This document shows, in pieces, positions 9,214 to 14,605 of a stretch of DNA of 64,000 bases. A program made the translations under genes and the position numbers. How positions within the stretch are numbered: position 1 is the stretch's first letter; each line of letters begins with the position of its first letter. A model generated the notes under the pieces. It worked only from the letters and a program-made list of their open reading frames with translations. It was not told where the DNA came from and did no database searches. This DNA is from an uncultured Flavobacteriales bacterium. Lineage in GTDB: Bacteria; Bacteroidota; Bacteroidia; Flavobacteriales; JBLHRE01. Where the stretch lies: the NCBI GenBank assembly GCA_937139155.1, contig CAKZPI010000021.1, forward strand, positions 17,339-81,338. The letters are read 5' to 3'.

Positions 9214-11076
9214 ATGAAAGTTTTCCTTACCCTGATGGGAGTAGTTTTTGGCTTAAACGCCTTTTCGCAATTGCAATACTCGGTTTCCTTAACCGATGTA
9301 GAAAAGGATGAAATCCAAGTAATCCTATATCCTCCAACGATTCAATCTCAAGAAATTGAATTTTGCTTCCCAATGACCATTCCAGGTACCTATGCGGTTT
9401 TGGATTTTGGAAGGTTCATTTCCAGCTTTAAAGCCTTTGATCAGGAAGGAAAGAAGTTGAAGGTTAAAAAATCGGGTAAAAACTGCTATCGAATTCTAAA
9501 TGCATCTGCCTTAGCAAGAATCACCTACCAAGTGGAGGATACCTGGGATGCCAAAAAGAGAAAAAACAAGGTATTTGAACCGGCCGGAACCAATTTTGAA
9601 GATTCCAAAAACTTCGTGTTCACAAACTCTGGAGTCTTTGGTTTTTTCAAAGGAATGGAGGATGTCCCGGTGGAATTAACCGTAACTCAGCCAGAGGGTT
9701 TCTTTGGTTTAACCGCCATGCCAACCAAAGTTTTAAGTCCTACTCAACAGGTATTTCAAGCCCGTGATTACCATCAATTGGTAGACTGCCCCATCCTGTT
9801 CTTTGAACCCGATACCGCCCAATTTAAGGTGGGTGACTGCCAAGTAACCATTGGGGTGTACCGTGAGAACGGTGAAACAGGAATGGCCAAAGCCATTTAC
9901 GAATCCATTAAACCCAGCATGGAGGCAATCGAAGCTTTTGTGGGTGATCTTCCGGTTGAAAATTATGCCTACCTGGTTTATGCTCCTGATTTACGAGAGG
10001 TGGGCGCCATGCTCAACGGTACCAGCGATGCGGGTCTTTTGAAAAAAGTTTGGACCATCTTGCCCTTGATCGGGAAGGGGTTTGGAGCCTTGGAGCACCA
10101 GAACTCATCGCTTTATTACATGCCTGAATTTTCAGACTCAAATTTGGTAGGCGATATGGTTGACGTTGCCATTCATGAATTCATGCACATCATTACCCCC
10201 CTGAACCTCCACTCTGAATACATCGGCGATTTCAATTATGCCAATCCCCAAATGTCAGAACACCTTTGGCTCTACGAAGGGGTAACCGAATATTTTGCGG
10301 GAATCATTCAGCTTAAAGGAGGCCTGATTGATCTTGAGGATTATTTCAATGTAATGCGGGGTAAAATTCGCCAGGCCCAATCCTATCCTGATGATATGCC
10401 CTTTGCGGAAATGAGCCGAAATGTATTTGATAAACCGTATAAGAAACAATACACCCAAGTGTATATGCGGGGAGCGGTAATGGGTTTGATGCTCGACATT
10501 GAAATCATGCGCCTTACCAATGGAGAGAAAACACTGATTGATGTTCTCTTTGAATTGATTGAGGATTTTGGAATGGAAAAAGCCTTCAAAGAAGACGAAA
10601 TTGTTCCGGCCATGGTTTCTAAAGTGCATCCTGATTTACAGAAGTTTTTTGACAATTATGTTTACGGAACCAAACCCTTAGACATTAAAGAATCAATGGC
10701 TTACGCCGGAATAGATTATGTTGAGGAAAGGGAAGAAAATGTGGCCATGAACCCGGTTACCGATAACGATGTTAAAATCAATGCGGTGAACATTTTTGAA
10801 TGGGTAACGGTTCGAAAAGTAGGGAAGGAGGACTGGGTTGGTTTCCAGGAAGGAGATCAAATTCCGACGGATTACATGTCCTATTTCAAAACCGAAGAGG
10901 GCGATTACCTACCCGAAGGCACAGTGGTGAAACTTCCCCTTATTCGCAAGGAGGTGCAAACAACCTTGGATGTTCCGGTGCGCTATACCTCAAAAACCAT
11001 TCGCCATGAATTCAAGGTCATGGAAGAAATGAGCCCAGAACAGGAAGATGTTTTTGAGGCGTTAACTGCGAATTAG
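9214..11076 (+). CDS. M61 family metallopeptidase
   Basis: 620 aa with a signal peptide (MKVFLTLMGVVFGLNAFSQ), so exported. The N-terminal half is a beta-rich domain typical of M61 (glycyl-aminopeptidase-like) enzymes. The zinc site HEFMH lies near residue 320, with the downstream glutamate in LWLYEGVTEYF near 350. The C-terminal about 120 residues resemble a degenerate PDZ-like region. No sorting domain is seen, so it is probably periplasmic. Substrate is unknown; family members cleave N-terminal glycine or alanine from peptides. Confidence 0.9.
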   Translation: MKVFLTLMGVVFGLNAFSQLQYSVSLTDVEKDEIQVILYPPTIQSQEIEFCFPMTIPGTYAVLDFGRFISSFKAFDQEGKKLKVKKSGKNCYRILNASALARITYQVEDTWDAKKRKNKVFEPAGTNFEDSKNFVFTNSGVFGFFKGMEDVPVELTVTQPEGFFGLTAMPTKVLSPTQQVFQARDYHQLVDCPILFFEPDTAQFKVGDCQVTIGVYRENGETGMAKAIYESIKPSMEAIEAFVGDLPVENYAYLVYAPDLREVGAMLNGTSDAGLLKKVWTILPLIGKGFGALEHQNSSLYYMPEFSDSNLVGDMVDVAIHEFMHIITPLNLHSEYIGDFNYANPQMSEHLWLYEGVTEYFAGIIQLKGGLIDLEDYFNVMRGKIRQAQSYPDDMPFAEMSRNVFDKPYKKQYTQVYMRGAVMGLMLDIEIMRLTNGEKTLIDVLFELIEDFGMEKAFKEDEIVPAMVSKVHPDLQKFFDNYVYGTKPLDIKESMAYAGIDYVEEREENVAMNPVTDNDVKINAVNIFEWVTVRKVGKEDWVGFQEGDQIPTDYMSYFKTEEGDYLPEGTVVKLPLIRKEVQTTLDVPVRYTSKTIRHEFKVMEEMSPEQEDVFEALTAN

Positions 11077-11214
11077 GCGAGCTGAATCATCAGTATGGAC
11101 GGCGAATTGTTTGAATTCTAATGGGGCAAGATTTCCATGTGTTTTGGGACTTAAACTTTCTGTGATTTCCCAGGCCCATTGAAATTCAATATATTTCCAA
11201 AAGAATTCAGGCAT
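11062..11214 (-). CDS. Possible 50-aa protein or gene remnant
   Basis: An ATG-to-TAA frame of 50 codons on the minus strand overlaps the last 15 bp of the M61 gene. Its composition looks protein-like (WKYIEFQWAWEITESLSP, HGNLAPLEFKQFAVHTDD) rather than random, but it is short and has a stop codon just upstream of the ATG. It could be the C-terminal remnant of a gene lost from this junction or a genuine small gene. I do not recognise the family. Confidence 0.3.
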   Translation of the reverse strand: MPEFFWKYIEFQWAWEITESLSPKTHGNLAPLEFKQFAVHTDDSARLIRS

Positions 11215-11225
11215 AGCCGCTTATG

Positions 11226-11255
11226 GTGAGGTTGGGCTCATAGCCAACCCCTCAC
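11226..11255. other. Inverted repeat in the gene-poor junction
   Basis: GTGAGGTTGG pairs with CCAACCCCTCAC (10 bp with a 2-nt bulge) around an 8-nt loop. No T-run follows, so it is not a typical terminator. Confidence 0.5.
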
Positions 11256-11321
11256 TGACTCAAAAGATTGTACCCTTCATGCGTTTCATCCTTGTTTTTA
11301 TTTGGGGTCTTTATCCTTGTA

Positions 11322-11397
11322 TATCTGTTTATTACCAGATAAACAATAATATCTGCTTAATAACAGATAATTACTAATATCTGCTTATGAGGAGATA
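11322..11397. promoter_or_regulatory. Three palindromic operators at 28-bp spacing
   Basis: Three 20-bp boxes start at 11322, 11350 and 11378, exactly 28 bp apart. Boxes 1 and 2 are near-perfect palindromes of the form TATCTG-N8-CAGATA (box 1 has CAGATA after TTTATTAC; box 2 after CTTAATAA). Box 3 is TATCTG-N8-GAGATA. This is the geometry of cooperative repressor sites; it resembles HipB operators of E. coli (TATCC-N8-GGATA), a similarity from memory. No intact regulator gene follows; only a 16-codon stub lies at 11446. Confidence 0.7.
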
Positions 11398-11445
11398 TTT
11401 CAGGGGAGCTTTTAAACTGAGAAGGACTCCGACGATGACTTCGTA

Positions 11446-11496
11446 ATGTCAATGACCGAGATCGGTGAATTTCTTTGTAAAAATCTCATTACCTGA
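11446..11496 (+). pseudogene. Possible truncated start of an XRE/HipB-like antitoxin
   Basis: Downstream of the operator array an ATG opens MSMTEIGEFLCKNLIT and stops after 16 codons. The MTEIGEF start resembles that of small HipB-like HTH regulators, but the match is too short to prove. About 290 bp of apparently non-coding sequence follow before the PIN-module promoter. Read as a remnant of a lost toxin-antitoxin operon, this would explain the orphan operators. Confidence 0.25.
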
Positions 11497-11748
11497 ATGC
11501 TAAACTTCCTGATTTGCCCTCTTTCACCTTTTCGTCACCCTGAAAACGGCGGTTGAGCTAAGAAATAAGGACTTGAACCTTGGGTTTAGCGAGGGTAAAA
11601 AAGCAAATTAAGCTTACAGCTCTTAATTTCCCCAAAATGCAATGTAGTTTTACATCTTAAAGTTTAATGGGAAATTTAAACAACTCATTGGAAAACCTTC
11701 CAAGTTCTTTAGCGCCATCACCTGGGATCTACCTAAGGAGTATAGATG

Positions 11749-11772
11749 TTTCGTTTATTTCGTTTATTTTTG
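11749..11772 (+). promoter_or_regulatory. Promoter with tandem repeat ahead of the antitoxin-PIN pair
   Basis: A 9-bp direct repeat TTTCGTTTA occurs twice back to back (11749-11757 and 11758-11766) and runs into TATTTTTG (11765-11772), a TAnnTTTG -7 box 16 bp before the ATG. The repeat is a plausible autoregulatory operator for the antitoxin. Confidence 0.5.
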
Positions 11773-11788
11773 TAAAAACAGGCATATA

Positions 11789-12244
11789 ATGGCAAACTAT
11801 CAGGAATTTACAAAACCTTCAAAGGAGGATAGGCGAGTTGCCTTAGAATCATACGATGCTTTAGCTGCGGTTATAGAAAAGCTTAAAGAGGAGAATCCTG
11901 AAATTGAGATTGAGGAGACTGAAGAGCGTATTAAAATTCCAATTTCTGCATTAAAACTGCTTTCCAAAATTTTAAAGGTAATGAGTGAAGGCAGGCCTTT
12001 TTCCCTTGTGCCCTTATCGGCAGAGTTCACAACTCAAAAAGCGGCTGAATTTCTAGGATGCTCCAGACCTCATGTGGTTAAATTGCTAGAAGAAGGTCAG
12101 ATTTCTTATACAAAGGTAGGAAGGCATAGACGAATTCTTTTTGAGGACTTAGCTGCCTATCATAAGTCGATGAAACAAGTCCAGCGCACAGCAATGGAAG
12201 ATATGATGAAAAAGGATGAAGAATTAGGACTTTATGATTCATAG
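11789..12244 (+). CDS. Antitoxin with excisionase-type helix-turn-helix
   Basis: 151 aa. The N-terminal 85 residues are helical and charged. The C-terminal part carries an excisionase/MerR-like HTH (TTQKAAEFLGCSRPHVVKLL, then GRHRRILFEDLAAYH). It overlaps the PIN-domain gene by 11 bp and reads in the same direction, the usual antitoxin-toxin layout. As in other type II systems it probably neutralises the PIN protein and represses its own promoter. Whether the pair belongs to the chromosome or to the mobile element next to it is unclear. Confidence 0.8.
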   Translation: MANYQEFTKPSKEDRRVALESYDALAAVIEKLKEENPEIEIEETEERIKIPISALKLLSKILKVMSEGRPFSLVPLSAEFTTQKAAEFLGCSRPHVVKLLEEGQISYTKVGRHRRILFEDLAAYHKSMKQVQRTAMEDMMKKDEELGLYDS

Positions 12245-12797
12245 TGTTCGGTTTACCTGTGTGCTGGACACAAATGTTATTTATCCTATAGAAATTCGGG
12301 ATTTGATTCTTTGGTTTGCTCATTTTGACCTGTTCACTCCAAAATGGACTGAGGAGATTTTTTCTGAGCTCGAAAGAGTAATGAGAGATAAGGGGGTTAC
12401 AGAAAAAGACATCAAAAAAAGACAAGCCATTATGAATAAAGCCTTTCCAGATGCTTTAGTTCTAAATTACCAAGGCCTGATTTCTAGCCTAAACCTTCCC
12501 GACCCAAATGACCGCCATGTTCTTGCTGCTGCAATAAAAACCAATGCAAATTTGATCATTACTAGCAACCTGAGGGATTTTCCAGATGCAGTTTTAAGTA
12601 AATATGGCCTAGCCGCAAAATGTCCAGATGATTTTCTTGCAGATATCATTGACCTAAATCCAGCACAGGCGGTAAAGGCATTCAGAGCCTTAGTACTTAA
12701 CAGAAGAAACCCTGACCTGGACGAATATCAAGTTTTGGATCGATTGAGAAAGATAGGATTAAGAATGACCGCTGATTTCCTGCATTCGCAGATTTAA
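12234..12797 (+). CDS. PIN-domain ribonuclease toxin
   Basis: 187 aa. The PIN acidic residues are visible as VLDTNV at the start (Asp about 11), the Glu in the helix FSELERVM, and LPDPNDRHVLAAA with the final Asp in TSNLRDFP. This PIN subfamily carries a C-terminal helical extension. PIN toxins are Mg-dependent RNases that usually cleave tRNA, rRNA or mRNA; the target cannot be read from sequence. It partners the overlapping HTH antitoxin. Confidence 0.85.
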   Translation: MIHSVRFTCVLDTNVIYPIEIRDLILWFAHFDLFTPKWTEEIFSELERVMRDKGVTEKDIKKRQAIMNKAFPDALVLNYQGLISSLNLPDPNDRHVLAAAIKTNANLIITSNLRDFPDAVLSKYGLAAKCPDDFLADIIDLNPAQAVKAFRALVLNRRNPDLDEYQVLDRLRKIGLRMTADFLHSQI

Positions 12798-12840
12798 GTT
12801 GTTTGCATTGCCAAGAAATTGGGCTTTTTTTGCTTCGACG

Positions 12841-12940
12841 CGGTCTGGACCTCGGCTGAGCAGAGGCAAGCTAAGCCTCGAACTCGCGACCCTCTCGGCT
12901 GAGCCGAGATAGGTATTCTAACCAACTGAACTACCGGACC
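12841..12940 (-). pseudogene. tRNA-Asp-like pseudogene
   Basis: The minus strand starts GGTCCGGTAGTTCAGTTGG, a canonical acceptor plus D-arm of tRNA-Asp, and ends CCAGACC, which pairs with the acceptor apart from one position. In between, the anticodon region is replaced by a palindromic CTCGGCTCAGCCGAG and the T-arm (GCGAGTTCGAG) lacks its 3' strand; a second GCTCAGCCGAG follows. The total of 100 nt is too long for a normal class I tRNA. No functional anticodon stem can be drawn. Confidence 0.6.
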
Positions 12941-12970
12941 AAAATGTCAAAGCTATTAGAGAAGCCAACT

Positions 12971-13024
12971 CCGATTTTTATCGAGACTCGAACTCGCAAC
13001 CTCCTCGGCTGAGCCTAGGACCAA
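12971..13024 (-). pseudogene. tRNA fragment (T-arm side)
   Basis: The minus strand reads GGCTCAGCCGAGGAGG followed by a complete T-arm (TGCGAG-TTCGAGT-CTCG). It shares the GGCTCAGCCGAG tract with the neighbouring tRNA-Asp-like pseudogene, but no 5' half is present. Confidence 0.5.
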
Positions 13025-13036
13025 AGTTTTGTGCAT

Positions 13037-13073
13037 AAAAAAAGCTCTAAGGCAACACCTCAGAGCTTTTTTT
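13037..13073. terminator. Bidirectional terminator in the tRNA-relic region
   Basis: AAAGCTCT (13041-13048) pairs with AGAGCTTT (13062-13069), with an A-run before and a T-run after, so it could stop transcription from both sides. It sits directly 3' of a tRNA-Asp-like end on the minus strand. Confidence 0.75.
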
Positions 13074-13207
13074 CTTCGTCGCGGTCTGGACGAGACCTCT
13101 TTTTAGTGAGATAAAATACTGGTTTTCAGATTGTTGTAAACTCATAAAAAATTGCTGTGTCTAATTTGTGCCCTGGAAGTTCGATTTGGGCAAAATTTTT
13201 TTGGGAT

Positions 13208-13387
13208 TCAAACTTTGTACTTTTCCCGGAGGTTTACCAGAACATCATCATCCCAGTTGCGGTCAAGCTTTGATTTATCAAGCTCTTGAAGCTCTTGGTC
13301 TATCATCTTTGAAAGACGATAGGTCAAATCCTGCTTTTGTATGAACTTCCTTCTTAGGCGTGATCGCCTAATTCTATTTGCTGCCAT
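13208..13387 (-). CDS. Small basic hypothetical protein of the element
   Basis: 59 aa starting at the ATG inside the end of the upstream repressor gene (14-bp overlap, different frame). The N-terminal 20 residues are strongly basic (NRIRRSRLRRKFIQKQ) and the rest is helical and charged. It is co-oriented with the repressor and is probably the second gene of its transcript. It may bind nucleic acid; function unknown. Confidence 0.6.
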   Translation of the reverse strand: MAANRIRRSRLRRKFIQKQDLTYRLSKMIDQELQELDKSKLDRNWDDDVLVNLREKYKV

Positions 13388-13787
13388 CCGTTTCCTGATC
13401 CTCATCTTCCATGTTTTTTAATTCTTCGAATGCAGCGTCTAGGGCGTTCCGGAACCTTGGGTTCTTAATTTGATCTTTCTTAGAGGTTGGAACCTCTATT
13501 ACAAACCTTATGGTGTCATTGTTTTTTTGGTCATCCTTACGTCCTAAACCTGGTGGGGTCTTTCCGCTCCTATAATAGATTTCGTCAACCAGGGCATCAA
13601 TGCTGTCAAACCCAAATAGCCGGGCCGCGGAAACCAGCTCATCCAGGGTAAAGGTTTGCCGACCTTTTTGGTTGAAACTATAAATCGCGTGCTTGGATAA
13701 ATTCCAAGATTCTGCTAAGGCTTCCCGGGTATAGCCACGATCAATTAGCATCTCTACAAGTATGTGTCCGTGTGTCTTTTTTTCCAT
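13374..13787 (-). CDS. Putative HTH repressor of the element
   Basis: 137 aa from the ATG at 13787 (a TTG 18 bp upstream is possible). The N-terminal half is an HTH (LVEMLIDRGYTREALAESWN, LSKHAIYSFNQKGR), followed by a helical segment and an acidic tail. It is transcribed divergently from the early genes, with a 17-bp operator-like sequence in the intervening 170 bp. This is the classic lysogeny-switch layout, so the role of immunity repressor is inferred from position. Confidence 0.65.
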   Translation of the reverse strand: MEKKTHGHILVEMLIDRGYTREALAESWNLSKHAIYSFNQKGRQTFTLDELVSAARLFGFDSIDALVDEIYYRSGKTPPGLGRKDDQKNNDTIRFVIEVPTSKKDQIKNPRFRNALDAAFEELKNMEDEDQETDGSK

Positions 13788-13859
13788 GGTGAAATTTACC
13801 GCCAATACTTTTTCATTGGAAGGGAATCAGTAGGTTAATTACATAGTTAGTTATTGAAA

Positions 13860-13893
13860 TTACCTAATTAATTATGTTTTTTTCATACGTTTG
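13860..13893 (+). promoter_or_regulatory. Early promoter with operator shared with 24257
   Basis: TACGTTTG at 13886-13893 matches TAnnTTTG. Upstream, TTACCTAATTAATTATG (13860-13876) covers the -33 to -17 zone and recurs exactly, on the opposite strand, at 24257-24273 before the structured-RNA region. A related AT-rich box (GGTTAATTACATAG, from 13833) lies just upstream. Control by the divergent repressor is inferred. Confidence 0.55.
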
Positions 13894-13956
13894 TACTATT
13901 ATTGCCATGTATTTATACTATTTGCATACTATTTTAATACCAAAAACAGTACCACA

Positions 13957-14190
13957 ATGAGCAACGTGATTGACCGCAAGTTTATCCTGGACAACCTTAC
14001 CGATGAGATTCGCGAGAAAGCCATGATGAAATTTGACATCTCTAAAAACACCTTCTATCGGAAAATTCGCCTTGAAACATTTGACCTAGATGTTGTCGAA
14101 TACATTCTTGATGAAATCGACAAAAAACTCAAACTCCGCGAGGAAAGAGCTGCACGAATTCAACAAAGAATCGAACAGTTAAAGGCTTAA
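13957..14190 (+). CDS. Small DNA-binding-like protein
   Basis: 77 aa from the ATG at 13957 (an upstream TTG frame is less likely). The middle part, MKFDISKNTFYRKIRLET, looks like a recognition helix region, followed by a coiled-coil tail (DEIDKKLKLREERAARIQQ). It is the first gene of the rightward early operon, the position of a Cro-like or replication regulator; the function is inferred. Confidence 0.6.
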   Translation: MSNVIDRKFILDNLTDEIREKAMMKFDISKNTFYRKIRLETFDLDVVEYILDEIDKKLKLREERAARIQQRIEQLKA

Positions 14191-14192
14191 TT

Positions 14193-14405
14193 ATGGAGTT
14201 TTCAGATTCAGAACTAAGAACAATGGGGAACGCCATTATTTCCCATAAAAAAAACCTGGAACTCCAATGCTTGATGATTGATGAAATGGATTTGCCTCCT
14301 GATTCAAAATCCATACTTCAGGCTTTTACAAAACAGGAATTAACTAAGTGCAATGGGTTGATAATGAAACTCAGTTCTAAGGTGCTTCTTCGCTTAACCG
14401 ATTAA
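14193..14405 (+). CDS. Hypothetical small protein
   Basis: 70 aa, 2 bp after the previous gene. Helical, with two amphipathic segments and no recognisable domain. Operon position suggests an early-function accessory protein. Confidence 0.55.
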   Translation: MEFSDSELRTMGNAIISHKKNLELQCLMIDEMDLPPDSKSILQAFTKQELTKCNGLIMKLSSKVLLRLTD

Positions 14406-14415
14406 CCTTTACCGT

Positions 14416-14604
14416 ATGAATACCAATGAGCTTGTAGATCTAGTCTTCAAAATGAGGCAAGGTCAAATTCAAATTAAACTTGGCCATGGAACCCTTCAAA
14501 CAATTCACCAAACCAAACGCTACGAAGAAAAAGTTGACAATTATTTAAGGAAAGCAAAGCAGGTAAACGAAACATTGCAGAACAGTCAAACAAAACTGTT
14601 ATAA
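14416..14604 (+). CDS. Hypothetical small protein
   Basis: 62 aa, lying 10 bp after the previous gene and 1 bp before the primase-helicase. It is hydrophilic, with a probable C-terminal coiled coil (YEEKVDNYLRKAKQVNETLQ). Function unknown. Confidence 0.55.
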   Translation: MNTNELVDLVFKMRQGQIQIKLGHGTLQTIHQTKRYEEKVDNYLRKAKQVNETLQNSQTKLL

Positions 14605-14605
14605 T

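Larger units (their letters stand above)
12833..13091. repeat. Direct repeat of a tRNA-Asp 3'-end-like sequence
   Basis: CTTCGWCGCGGTCTGGAC occurs at 12833-12850 and 13074-13091 (17 of 18 identical), each next to a T-run on its left. On the minus strand both read as the 3' end of a tRNA-Asp-like gene (TCCAGACCGCG). They bracket about 240 bp of tRNA-derived debris, consistent with a duplicated and decayed tRNA locus at the edge of the element. Confidence 0.65.

Noticed and set aside
12841..12940. Selenocysteine tRNA (length near 100, TCA in a palindromic loop)
   Set aside because: D-arm and acceptor are tRNA-Asp-like, base 33 would be C rather than T, the T-arm cannot pair, and no sel genes are present.
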